Source: a virus
Virus record (IMG/VR): IMGVR_UViG_3300045051_000031
Location: 1 to 29,669 of that record
DNA: 29,669 bases
Direction: 5' to 3' (one strand)
The notes below the pieces were generated by a model. The model saw nothing but the letters and a program-made list of their open reading frames with translations, ran no database searches and was not told the origin of the DNA. Positions 5,528-14,600 of this stretch are shown here, one piece after another. The stretch's first letter is position 1. Each line of letters begins with the position of its first letter. A program made the position numbers and the translations under genes.

Positions 5528-5760
5528 TATTTGTCAGCCTTTGTATCAATTTTGTCAAAGATTCGTTCAAGTATGCCCTCTAGCTTATCAAACCTAGCGT
5601 TCATGTCTTGATGCGTTGTATATTCTTTTGCAATTCTGACTTCAAGTTTATGTAAATCTTTTTTCATTACATTAACTGCATCCCACAATTCACGGGCAAA
5701 CCACCCAATCACCGCTAGTACGCTACCTGCACCAATATTAATAAGTGTTTGCCATTCCAT
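5527..5760 (-). CDS. membrane-anchored coiled-coil lysis-module protein
   Basis: This 77-residue protein has an N-terminal hydrophobic segment at about 6-22 (LINIGAGSVLAVIGWFA) and then a charged, heptad-like region (VMKKDLHKLEVRIAKEY, then ARFDKLEGILERIFDKID). The layout recalls spanin-like or XhlA-type accessory lysis proteins, but no lipobox partner or proline-rich region is seen. It is the first gene of the lysis module, and its stop abuts the holin start. A holin or lysis accessory role is inferred from position and topology. Confidence 0.6.
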   Translation of the reverse strand: MEWQTLINIGAGSVLAVIGWFARELWDAVNVMKKDLHKLEVRIAKEYTTHQDMNARFDKLEGILERIFDKIDTKADK

Positions 5761-5790
5761 GATTGCCTAATAAGTTAAATTGACGGAATC

Positions 5791-6240
5791 TTATTTTGTT
5801 GGAATTTTGTTTTGCAAATTGTAAAACACTTCTTCAGGTGATACAAATGCTTCAGCGTTATATTCCACAAAATCCCACCAAAGAAACTGATTCTTAGCTA
5901 AGTAACTGCGGTCTTTTAAAAGGTTGATATTTTCAGGGTGTCCGTAAATGTTAGGGTCTGATACTGACCATAAAACAATACCTTTTTTGCCCCTTGACCA
6001 TCCAAAGTGTTGCATAAAGCTGTCGCATGAAATCCATGTACGGCAGTCATCAATTAGCTTGCCCAACTCATTCAAACTTAGATTCTTGCGGAAATCATCA
6101 ACCAACTGTTCTTCACCGTCAATGCCTACCTGCACAATAGGTTCATCAATCAAACCAATCAATTCTTTCCAATAAGGGTAATTCTTTGGGTTGCGGTTAC
6201 CGTTGACTAATTTTTTAGAATACGGGCTAATTAGAATCAT
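5791..6240 (-). CDS. GT9 (heptosyltransferase)-like C-terminal domain protein
   Basis: This 149-residue protein carries the pattern of the C-terminal, nucleotide-sugar-binding half of GT9 heptosyltransferases. It has a predicted helix LNELGKLIDDCRTWISCDSF, then H78 in SFMQHFGW, then KGIVLWSVSDP and NIYGHPEN, matching the family's D-S-xxx-H and (F/W)G-x-(T/S)DP stretches. The N-terminal acceptor domain is absent but seems present as the tail of the upstream protein; the genes overlap as ATGA. The two chains may assemble into one transferase acting on phage structural protein or on host surface glycan. The family call is a motif-level inference. Confidence 0.55.
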   Translation of the reverse strand: MILISPYSKKLVNGNRNPKNYPYWKELIGLIDEPIVQVGIDGEEQLVDDFRKNLSLNELGKLIDDCRTWISCDSFMQHFGWSRGKKGIVLWSVSDPNIYGHPENINLLKDRSYLAKNQFLWWDFVEYNAEAFVSPEEVFYNLQNKIPTK

Positions 6241-7790
6241 AAGTACATCTTTCTAAATGCGTTTGCCAAACTGTCTTTCCAATCCCATTCAATCATCTTT
6301 TTATATATGTTGAACTGTTCAATATCGCCAAACAACGCTTGTGCTTCCGCAATAGGTCTGCATGGGATGATTTCAGGATAGCAACCAAACACTTCAGCGT
6401 TTTCTATTTCAGGCAATATCTTGCTAAACACAACATGGTCACCCATCCCACAATTCAACACAACAATCTTCTTGCTTTTAAAGTTAATAACATTTCTAAA
6501 TATCTGTTCATCTCGTTCATACAGTTGTGCATTGGTTTCACTTCTTATGCCACCCTGCGGATTTTTTAAATGCCATGTAATTGCATTAGGTACAACAAAC
6601 AACTTATAACCTTTTAAATGCAATCCGTATGAAAAAAGTGTTTCTTCACGATGGGCAACCCTTGATAAACCAAGGTTGTAATCATGTACCCCTGCACGGT
6701 ATAGGAATGAACAATACAAATGTTCTACCTGCTTTTTGTCTTTGATTAGCCCCCATTGAATATTAGGTTCAATCTCAATGTTTGTTATTAATCCTGATGA
6801 ATTTAGATATTGTGTGTTTAGCGGTGGCGTTATAACTGAACTACCAATTGCCCCAACATCATCAGCAGTATGACTTGCCAATATTTCTAATACATTTGGT
6901 TCAGGTATTGCATCATCGTCAACACGCCAAACCCAATCGTAACCTGATGTGTTTGCTAACTGATGTATGTGATGCTGACCTTTTTTACCTGCAAATACCC
7001 ATTCCCATCTAATACCTTTTACATCAAGAATATGGAATAAATGTTGATACAAAAAGTCTTTACGCAAATCTTCAGGTTCATCATTGTCATCAAATATAAC
7101 TAACTTATCAGGCAACCTTGTTTGATTCAGAATGGCTTGTACAACCATTGGCAATGTAGAATGGTATCTGCCCCGTGTTGCAACTGAACACAATATGGTT
7201 TCTTTTTTATCCCACTTGCAAATCATTAAGTTTGCAGGATTGCTTTCTGAAACGGGCATCATTGAATCTGTAATGTGACCGTGCATATTGATGTAATTAA
7301 AATCAAATGACGGGAAGTTTGATTCATTTAAACCATGCAGTTTATGATGTTCACCCCAAAAGCCTTTAGGTTCATTGTGCGGTACTGTGATTAATAAACG
7401 CTTGCAATGCTTCTTCAACTTTTCAACAATTTCCAAACCATTATCTAAATGTTCAATCACTTCAAACGCAATGATTGTGTCGTATTGTTCTAACGGAAAA
7501 GTGTTAATGTCTGCGTGAAAAAACTTGGCATCATCACGCCAATTTTGCAATTTAGCAATATCAATAATTTTGGAATCGTAATCAATCCCTGTGTAATCAA
7601 TATTTCTAGGTAAGAATTGAATACCGTAACCTGATGAACAGCCAATTTCTAATATCTTGTTGCCCAAAACATTTTGGTTTGCCCATTGATAACGGGTTGT
7701 TTCCCTAGCGTGTACATTGTCACCCTTTAGAAAAACAGCCCGTTCATAGTTGTTGGTTAATTCATATATATATTTTTCGTATTCTGTCAT
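6237..7790 (-). CDS. methyltransferase-GT2 glycosyltransferase fusion with GT9-like tail
   Basis: This 517-residue protein has three parts. Residues about 35-150 are a class I SAM methyltransferase (motif I LEIGCSSGYG at 47-56, D70 in GIDYD, then FEVIEHL). Residues about 197-410 are a GT-A fold, GT2-like glycosyltransferase (LCSVATRGR start; the metal-binding DDD at 291-293 in WRVDDDAIP; a HREE motif near 380). Residues about 440-517 (KIVVLNCGMGDHVVFSKILPEI) resemble the first Rossmann half of a GT9 enzyme. Placement after the fibre gene suggests it modifies the fibre or the host glycan. Substrates cannot be read from the sequence. Confidence 0.75.
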   Translation of the reverse strand: MTEYEKYIYELTNNYERAVFLKGDNVHARETTRYQWANQNVLGNKILEIGCSSGYGIQFLPRNIDYTGIDYDSKIIDIAKLQNWRDDAKFFHADINTFPLEQYDTIIAFEVIEHLDNGLEIVEKLKKHCKRLLITVPHNEPKGFWGEHHKLHGLNESNFPSFDFNYINMHGHITDSMMPVSESNPANLMICKWDKKETILCSVATRGRYHSTLPMVVQAILNQTRLPDKLVIFDDNDEPEDLRKDFLYQHLFHILDVKGIRWEWVFAGKKGQHHIHQLANTSGYDWVWRVDDDAIPEPNVLEILASHTADDVGAIGSSVITPPLNTQYLNSSGLITNIEIEPNIQWGLIKDKKQVEHLYCSFLYRAGVHDYNLGLSRVAHREETLFSYGLHLKGYKLFVVPNAITWHLKNPQGGIRSETNAQLYERDEQIFRNVINFKSKKIVVLNCGMGDHVVFSKILPEIENAEVFGCYPEIIPCRPIAEAQALFGDIEQFNIYKKMIEWDWKDSLANAFRKMYL

Positions 7791-7803
7791 GTTTTCTCTT
7801 ATG

Positions 7804-10077
7804 TTATGTTCTTGGATATACTAACTCCACTCTTGTACCACTTGCCAAACCTGTTGCAAATACAACTTGTGTACCGCTTGTTGTAGTTACATCACCGCCT
7901 GCACCTGAAACCATTTCAACACCGTTGCAGAATACCATTATTTTACCTGATACATAGCTAACACTTGTTGTAAATGTTGTCTGTGATGCAGTTGCAGTAA
8001 ATGAATCAAACACCATGCTTGTTGCATTACCGCTATAACCACTAAAGCCACTTGTGCCTGAAGCACCAACCGCACCGCTAAAACCTGAATAGCCTGAATA
8101 TCCGCTAATTCCTGAAGCACCGTTTGTACCATTAGTGCCTGAGAATCCGCTTATTCCGCTAAATCCTGAAATGCCACTAAATCCTGAGTAACCACTAATG
8201 CCACTAAATCCTGAATAGCCTGATATTCCTGAACCTGAGTAACCGCTAATACCGCTAAATCCTGATTGACCGCTAAATCCTGAAATGCCACTAAAACCTG
8301 AATATCCTGATGTGCCTGAATATCCTGATTGTGTGTACATTACTTGTGAAATGTTAGCAATAACTGATGGTGTTAAAGGTACGCCATCATAGGCAGGGAT
8401 TGTTTCCAATGAAACTTGTGTGCTGTCAGTAGTCCAATACAATTCAACATAATCATTTGGATTTACTGATACACCAATAAAATCAACTGTTGCAACAGCA
8501 TAACCATAATCACCTGCATCTTTACGGGCAGGAATAAAGAATCTTGTGTTGCTGTCAGGATAATTTGAACCGTTATATTTCAACCAAATATCTGCATAAT
8601 GAATTGCATTATCAGTATTAACAAGTTGAATTGAATAAGTTAGTTTGTATGTACCTGTGTTTGCAATAACAATTCTTGAACCGCTTGAAATGCTAATGCC
8701 TGTCGCTGATGATGTGCTGTTAATATTAACTGCTTGCGGTGTAACTGAACCTGTTTGGTCGGTTGTATCAAAGAATGAACCGTAATTACCAATTGCCCCA
8801 CCTGCACCTACCGCACCACTATATCCGCTAAATCCACTAATACCTGAAGCACCGCTAAATCCTGAAATTCCGCTATAACCGCTTGCACCACTAAAACCTG
8901 AAAAACCGCTTATGCCACTTCCTGAATAGCCTGAATAACCCGATGTACCTGATGCACCATTAACGCCTGAATATCCGCTAAAGCCTGATGTGCCACTAAA
9001 ACCTGATTGACCATTTTGACCTGAGATACCACTAAAACCTGAATAGCCTGAAATTCCACTAAATCCACTAGCCCCTGATGCACCGCTAAACCCTGAGATT
9101 CCTGAGTAACCTGAGAATCCGCTAACGCCTGAACCTGAATATCCTGAGAATCCACTTATGCCTGAATAACCTGAAAATCCGCTTGTGCCTGATTGACCAT
9201 CTAAACCACTAAAACCGCTTATACCTGAAGCACCTGATATTCCTGATGCACCGCTATAACCGCTAATGCCTGACCAACCACTAAAGCCTGAAATGCCTGA
9301 GTATCCGCTTATGCCTGAATAGCCTGAGAATCCGCTTAAACCGCTTGCCCCTGATGCACCAACAATTTGTCCTGCATCAAACCATGCTGAACCATTCCAA
9401 ACCCATAGGTTGCCATCTTCAGTAACAATATACGCATCATTAACCTGATTACCTGTTGGTGGCAAATCACCAACTGTTGCAACCTCACCTTTAATGGTGA
9501 TGCTTGTACCTTGTTGACCGCTATAACCACTAAAGCCTGAGTAACCGCTTATACCTGAACCTGAGTATCCGCTAAAGCCTGACTGACCGCTAAAGCCTGA
9601 AATACCACTAAAGCCTGAGATTCCTGAGTATCCTGAAATACCACTAAATCCTGATGTGCCACTAAATCCTGAAATACCTGAAAATCCGCTTGCACCGCTA
9701 AAACCTGATTCGCCAACTGCACCGCTATATCCTGAGATACCTGAATAACCTGAGAATCCGCTTGTGCCAATACCTGAGTATCCGCTATATCCGCTTGTGC
9801 CTGATACACCGCTAAAACCTGAAATGCCTGACCAACCACTAAAACCTGAAATCCCACTAAATCCTGAGTAACCTGATTGACCGCTATAACCTGATAAACC
9901 TGATGTGCCAACACCTGTCGCACCTGAGTAACCTGAATATCCGCTAAAGCCTGAATATCCTGATGTGCCACTAGCACCACCAACGCCACGGTTTACTTGA
10001 ATTGTTTGTCGTGCCTGTGGCACAACTTCAACATTAATATTATTTCCGTCTGTAACGGTAACATTTAGATTTGCCAT
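7804..10077 (-). CDS. collagen-like tail fibre with C1q/TNF-like domain
   Basis: This 757-residue protein is a probable trimeric fibre. Residues 1-33 are an N-terminal anchor. Gly-X-Ser triplets fill about 34-187, 241-427 and 584-683. An insert at 188-240 (GEVATVGDLPPTGNQVNDAY, then LWVWNGSAWFDAG) resembles small β modules of tail fibres. Residues 428-583 form a β-rich jelly-roll-like region of the C1q/TNF type (RIVIANTGTYKLTYSIQL, then ADIWLKYNG). Residues 686-757 form a β domain also present in the tip protein. The triplets lack proline and place F, Y, I, T or A at X, with G-x-G breaks such as YSGSGISG. It likely serves host adhesion. Confidence 0.8.
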   Translation of the reverse strand: MANLNVTVTDGNNINVEVVPQARQTIQVNRGVGGASGTSGYSGFSGYSGYSGATGVGTSGLSGYSGQSGYSGFSGISGFSGWSGISGFSGVSGTSGYSGYSGIGTSGFSGYSGISGYSGAVGESGFSGASGFSGISGFSGTSGFSGISGYSGISGFSGISGFSGQSGFSGYSGSGISGYSGFSGYSGQQGTSITIKGEVATVGDLPPTGNQVNDAYIVTEDGNLWVWNGSAWFDAGQIVGASGASGLSGFSGYSGISGYSGISGFSGWSGISGYSGASGISGASGISGFSGLDGQSGTSGFSGYSGISGFSGYSGSGVSGFSGYSGISGFSGASGASGFSGISGYSGFSGISGQNGQSGFSGTSGFSGYSGVNGASGTSGYSGYSGSGISGFSGFSGASGYSGISGFSGASGISGFSGYSGAVGAGGAIGNYGSFFDTTDQTGSVTPQAVNINSTSSATGISISSGSRIVIANTGTYKLTYSIQLVNTDNAIHYADIWLKYNGSNYPDSNTRFFIPARKDAGDYGYAVATVDFIGVSVNPNDYVELYWTTDSTQVSLETIPAYDGVPLTPSVIANISQVMYTQSGYSGTSGYSGFSGISGFSGQSGFSGISGYSGSGISGYSGFSGISGYSGFSGISGFSGISGFSGTNGTNGASGISGYSGYSGFSGAVGASGTSGFSGYSGNATSMVFDSFTATASQTTFTTSVSYVSGKIMVFCNGVEMVSGAGGDVTTTSGTQVVFATGLASGTRVELVYPRT
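8029..8328 (-). repeat. collagen-triplet repeat block 3
   Basis: A degenerate 9-bp periodic DNA block encodes Gly-X-Ser triplets (GFSGYSGISG style). Third-position changes keep most copies non-identical. It lies between the jelly-roll-like domain and the C-terminal domain of the fibre. Confidence 0.85.
8797..9357 (-). repeat. collagen-triplet repeat block 2
   Basis: This is the longest of the three Gly-X-Ser blocks, about 187 residues. It contains three of the odd interruptions: GYSGSGVSG, GYSGSGISG and NGQSG or DGQSG steps where serine at the third place is replaced. Confidence 0.85.
9517..9978 (-). repeat. collagen-triplet repeat block 1
   Basis: This is the first Gly-X-Ser block after the N-terminal anchor, about 154 residues. 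Interruptions TGVGTSG and SGIGTSG drop one residue from the triplet register. Confidence 0.85.
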
Positions 10078-10079
10078 GA

Positions 10080-10565
10080 TTAAACCTTAACAATACCGTC
10101 TGAACGCACTAAGAAAAGTAGGAAAATAATGTTATCTTCAGCAGGGGTTGAACCTGATGTTGGGAAGCTGATTTTAATACGCCCTGAAAAACCTGCACCA
10201 TTAACTGAGTTAATAGCCATTTGGTCATCACTTGTTACCAAACCCCAAGCATCAGAATCAATTAACAATGTAAATGCACCTGTGGCATTGTCACGGTTTG
10301 TGATTGTTAATGGGATTGCAGTAGGTGTTGGCGTGTAGTTACTAATGTCAAAAGATAAACCATAACGGGTATCTTGCACATTAGTTAATGTCCTACGGAT
10401 GATTTGGGCATCAATAGTTGCACCTGTCAAATTAACAGGTGTGCCATCTTCGGCAGTAATTTGCAGATTCCAATAGGTTTGTTGGTCATATACCAATTCA
10501 CCTGCGATGATTGGATTGTCAAATCCGCTAACCTGTGTCAGCGTGTTTTTACTAAATACTGCCAT
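10080..10565 (-). CDS. BppU-N-like tail/baseplate protein
   Basis: This 161-residue β-rich protein has YWNLQITAEDGTPVNLTGATIDAQI near residues 31-55. That is the pattern of the N-terminal domain of baseplate upper protein BppU-type proteins, which attach receptor-binding devices to tails. The C-terminal part (GFSGRIKISFPTSG and a hydrophobic IIFLLFLVRSDG strand) is also β-like. It starts behind AGGGGCTATC and ends two bases before the start of the fibre gene, so it may be the adaptor that seats the collagen-like fibre. The function is inferred. Confidence 0.55.
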   Translation of the reverse strand: MAVFSKNTLTQVSGFDNPIIAGELVYDQQTYWNLQITAEDGTPVNLTGATIDAQIIRRTLTNVQDTRYGLSFDISNYTPTPTAIPLTITNRDNATGAFTLLIDSDAWGLVTSDDQMAINSVNGAGFSGRIKISFPTSGSTPAEDNIIFLLFLVRSDGIVKV

Positions 10566-10588
10566 GATAGCCCCTGTTCTTGGTTAAT

Positions 10589-10610
10589 TACCCCATGCAC
10601 TCACGGGGTA
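10589..10610 (-). other. intergenic hairpin
   Basis: On the minus strand, TACCCC and GGGGTA form a 6-bp stem around a 10-nt loop, within the 78-nt gap between the tail assembly-like gene and the BppU-N-like gene. No T-run follows, so this is at most a weak terminator or a processing site. Confidence 0.35.
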
Positions 10611-10643
10611 CGCATCATGTATTGTTTTGTTTTAGATATTGTA

Positions 10644-11078
10644 TCAAGAACTCCATTGTTCTTGTGGTTTTGTTGGAAAAACAATTTCACCTGCTGTTGG
10701 ATAAACCGCAATTTGTCTTAATGCTGAACGATAAGCAAAAAAGTCTGCCTGATTCATTAAATAAGGATTTGATAAAGCAGGGTCAGCAACATCAGAAATT
10801 GTTGTCCAATCTGTTTCCAATAAAAGTTGTTTTGCTAATTCTTTATTATCTTCAGCCGTTGGAATATAAGGTGTCGGTGGCATATATTCTGCAATATTGC
10901 CATACTGACCTGCAACACAAGCATCAAAAATTTCTTTACTTGCAGGATTTGAAGTGTCCAAAGGATTTGCAGTAAATGGTACAAATTCTTCTGACAAATC
11001 ATCAAAATCAACATCACAATTAATTACTGTATGCTGTTCGTTAGCCCATACAGGATTTTTTACTTGACTATAATTCAT
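10644..11078 (-). CDS. tail fibre assembly / tail chaperone-like protein
   Basis: This is a 144-residue acidic protein. The C-terminal half (AKQLLLETDWTTISDVADPA, then FFAYRSALRQIAVYPTAGEI, then PTKPQEQW) has the L-x-x-TDW...R-x-x-LR...W layout seen in phage tail assembly chaperones encoded next to fibre genes. Such proteins help fold or trimerise fibres. The N-terminal half (MNYSQVKNPVWANEQHTVIN, VDFDDL, VPFTANPLD) is typical of versions carrying an extra domain that mimics or contacts the fibre. It lies between two fibre-type genes. Confidence 0.65.
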   Translation of the reverse strand: MNYSQVKNPVWANEQHTVINCDVDFDDLSEEFVPFTANPLDTSNPASKEIFDACVAGQYGNIAEYMPPTPYIPTAEDNKELAKQLLLETDWTTISDVADPALSNPYLMNQADFFAYRSALRQIAVYPTAGEIVFPTKPQEQWSS

Positions 11079-11090
11079 TTTATTTTCCTT

Positions 11091-11639
11091 TTAGCTTATG
11101 CGAACAAAAATACCTGCGTTATATTGTCCTGTAAATGGTTGTGTTGATGGAGAAACACATCTCCAAGTGCCCGTATTTACCAATGTTTGACCTGCACCTG
11201 ATGACCAATTTCCATCGGTAGCGTTCCAAATACCCCTTGATGGACAAGTACTATATAAAATACTTCCTGCCACCGTATCATTTACATTATATACAGTTGT
11301 ATTTTGCGGTCTGCCACATACATACATACCAATTGAATATATATTTGTATTAGTAATTGCACCTGTTTGACCGTTAAGTGAAGTTACACCACCACCTGAC
11401 GGTGCTTGAGATACCCAAGTTGTGCCATTTGAAACTAATAAATTACCTGATGTACTTGGTGCAACAGCTTGTACACCGCTTGTTCCATTACCTAAAAGAA
11501 CAGCATTAGCTGTTAATGATGATTGACCTGTACCACCATTGGCAACAGGTACAGCCCCCGTTAAACCGTCTGTCGCATCAAGTTGACCTGATGTATTTAA
11601 ATTGTTAGCTAATTGGCTTAAATTAAACGCTTGTGTCAT
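11091..11639 (-). CDS. short tail fibre-like protein
   Basis: This 182-residue protein begins with a low-complexity fibre stem typical of phage tail proteins (VPVANGGTGQSSL, then AVLLGNGTSGVQAV, SNGTTWVSQAPSGGG and LNGQTGAITNT). It ends with a compact cysteine-containing β domain (VCGRPQNTTVYNVNDTVAGS, YSTCPSRGIW, GTWRCVS) that may bind a receptor or sit at the tip. Its start overlaps the stop of the tip protein gene by one base (TAATG). It is short for a full fibre, so it may decorate the tip complex. Confidence 0.65.
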   Translation of the reverse strand: MTQAFNLSQLANNLNTSGQLDATDGLTGAVPVANGGTGQSSLTANAVLLGNGTSGVQAVAPSTSGNLLVSNGTTWVSQAPSGGGVTSLNGQTGAITNTNIYSIGMYVCGRPQNTTVYNVNDTVAGSILYSTCPSRGIWNATDGNWSSGAGQTLVNTGTWRCVSPSTQPFTGQYNAGIFVRIS

Positions 11640-14600
11640 TAGACTGCCCCTGTTCTAGCAAAAGTTTGTTGAACCATTACGGTTGATGTTGTATCAGGTG
11701 AAATTGCCAACTGATAAGTGCCTGTTGCCGTTGTATAGTCCGTTCCCTGTAATAATATCACACCATTACTATACAAATTAAACGCATTTACATCATAAGA
11801 ATAACTATAAACCGTTTGACCAACAACTGTAAACGCAACAATGTTGTTTGGGAATCCGTTAGGTTGCCCAAGATTGTCAGGTGACCATTGAATGATGGTC
11901 ATTTTACCCGTCATGTTACTTGGAAAATCTGAAATGGTTTGGTCAGTAATGTTGTAATCCAACTCATTAAGAACTGTACCATTGATAAAAATAAACTCAT
12001 AACCACTTGTTAGGGTAAACCCTGATGCAGTATATGATGTGGCATCAGTTAAATCAACAGTATTTCTTGTAAACGATGGATATACACCCGTGCTATCATT
12101 TTCTGATTTAAATGAAATTACAGTAATAATGTCACCACTTACCGCCCCTGTCCCCAAAGTTACAGTAGTCAATGAATCGGTATATTCTGATTCGTCAAGT
12201 AAACAGCCATTTTGAAATACCCAACATTGGTCAGTAATATATCCTGATGCCCGTGTAACGCTAAACGCTGTTTGACCTGATGTTGCTGTAAATGATTGCT
12301 TAGTAAAGTAAAACGCATCAGGTGGTTCAAATCCAACAACACGCCCATAAATATCAACAGTTAAATTGGCAACCGCACCTGTAAATGTAGGGCTTCCACC
12401 AAAATCTAAGTATGGTTTTAATTGGGCAACAATCTTTCCATCAGGGTTGTTTGTAATGGCTAATTCGCCTGAACCATCACCAACTGATGTTGTACCCGTT
12501 TCTGTTAGCTGACCTGTACGCTTATCAAGGTCAATTGTGTTTGTGCCTAATGGCAACGCTGACCATATTGAAGGGTCAAACAGTAACGCATTACTTGGTA
12601 CAAATGCACCGTTACCGCCTGCAACAACTGCTGTACCTAAACCAAAACTAAACTTACGGCTTGTGCGGTTAGCGTATGCTAAATAGAATGTTGTGCCAAA
12701 ATTAGGTTCAGCAGGATACCAAGTGTAATCTGATGGTGTCAGGCTAACACCTGTACCTGATTGATTTATTAAACCGTAAAATTCTTTGTTTGTAGGTTCT
12801 AAGCTAAAACCTGAACCTGTAATGTCATCAGCATAAGCAACAGCCAAATATCTTTCAGTAAATTGAAATGTGCTTGGTCGCCATGCTAAAACTGTGCTTG
12901 CAGGGCTAAATGATGAACTTGCCAAACTGTTAACCATACGGCTAAAGAAATACCAATTACCTGATGGTATGTTGGCAAGTGATACAGGTGGCATAGCCGT
13001 ATTAATGCTGTACGGATTACCGCTTGATTGTATTTCTGTTGTGCCTGCAAATATGCGTTGGTCAGCCGTTGGGTTGCTAAATGCTGAATACCAAATTTCA
13101 GCATATTGCGTGATTCCTGAACTTGATGTTGTTGCTTGCACTAAAAATAATGGGTTTGTATTTGTGGGATATTGTGCAGTTACAACAGGTGCAGGTACAG
13201 TACCAAAGAATGTTGGGTCACTAATACCTGTGTTTAGTGCAGTTTGGAATTGTGTGATTGCCACATCATCATAAACAGTTGCGTTAAATTCTGATAATGT
13301 TAATTTTGCAATTACAGCACCGTCATCGGCAAACTGTTCAACAATCTTATTTACCCTGAATGGCTTTGCTGTCCACCCATAGTTAGGGCTTGTTAATGTA
13401 ACAATGTCACCTGCTTCAAGTTGAATACCAACATAGTTAATACTTACTTGAACTTGCAAATCTTCACGGGCTGATTTCAGTAATCTTGTTGCAATATATT
13501 GGGCTTGTACATCATTATTGACCAATGGCAAACTAACTGACATTTTATTGACGGGTTCATTAGGGAATAACAAACTTGGTGCAATTTCAGCCAAATCAAA
13601 TGTTGCCGTATTAAATGTATCTTGTACTGAATTATCAGGGAATTTACATTCAATAATATTGTATGAACCTGCTAAATCAATTGGGCTAATGCTAATAGCA
13701 GAAACCATGTTGCTGTCATTCAAGTCCATTGCAACCGTATATGTTGGTTGTTGAACAATAACGCCCCATTTAGCAGTAATTTCATTGTACTTTAACAAAC
13801 AATCACAACAACTTGCCATATCCTGTAAGTTATCCATAATTGAACGCTTAGTATCAATTACGCCATTAAATTTAAATCTTGGTTGTACAAATGTACCGCC
13901 TTCATTACCTGTATAAGTAAAGTCTTGATTGCTGTAAGTTGTTAATGCAGTCAAACTTGTTATGTCAATTTGATTTACGGGTATAGCACCGCCATAAACT
14001 TCATTGGTCAAATAGTCATAAAAAACATCGCCTGTGTTTGAACGGCTGTTTGTTAATTGAAATCTTGTTTGTTCAATACCACGAATGTTAGCAGTTTGTG
14101 AATATGTCAAATGAATAATCACAAATGCCGTATTGGTCATTTCTTTTGTGCTATCCCATGTATAAATCAAACCGCTTGTTTGCATTACGGTAATAGCAGA
14201 TTGCGTTGAATTTGTAGGGCTAAATGAACCATTATTGTAAAAATAAAATTGAAGTTTTCCATCAACAGTTGTATCAACAACGCCTGAAGATTCATCAGTT
14301 AATGATGCAACGGTATATCCATCAGGTCTAAATGTTACTTTTTTGCCACCCCAATAAGCATCTCCAAATGTAATTGTGTCACCGCCATTGCCTGTAACTT
14401 CAGCAAGGGCTAATACATAATACAATTCTTGGTTATTTTCGCTAATGCTTAAATCAATAATCGTACCGCCAACCCACGCTTCACCATATACAACAGGCAG
14501 TTTGTTATCTGTTGCAGGTGGAATTTGTTGACGGTTACCAACATCAGGTGATGAACCTGCTAACCCGCCTGCAGATTGATTTGGGCTAAAAAATGCTTTT

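Noticed and set aside
8029-9978. CRISPR array in the repetitive region
   Set aside because: The repeats are 9-bp periodic, degenerate and in frame with Gly-X-Ser coding. There are no fixed repeats with unique spacers and no cas genes.
7938-9989. Additional long ORFs in other frames of the fibre gene (7938-8132, 8910-9155, 9336-9530, 9549-9989)
   Set aside because: They arise from the 9-bp periodic repeat, which keeps other frames open. Their products are low-complexity Q/V/A/L strings with no starts near ribosome binding sites.
10589-10610. Hairpin as a strong terminator before the BppU-N-like gene
   Set aside because: The stem is short, the loop is 10 nt, and no T-run follows on the minus strand; kept only as a hairpin.
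11091-12330. Diversity-generating retroelement acting on tail genes
   Set aside because: No reverse transcriptase or template repeat was seen in the window. The repeated tip modules are divergent domains rather than template-variable pairs.
12870-13274. Plus-strand 134-aa ORF inside the tip gene, and other plus-strand ORFs
   Set aside because: All plus-strand ORFs lie opposite well supported minus-strand genes and show no domain pattern or ribosome binding site; they are antisense shadows.
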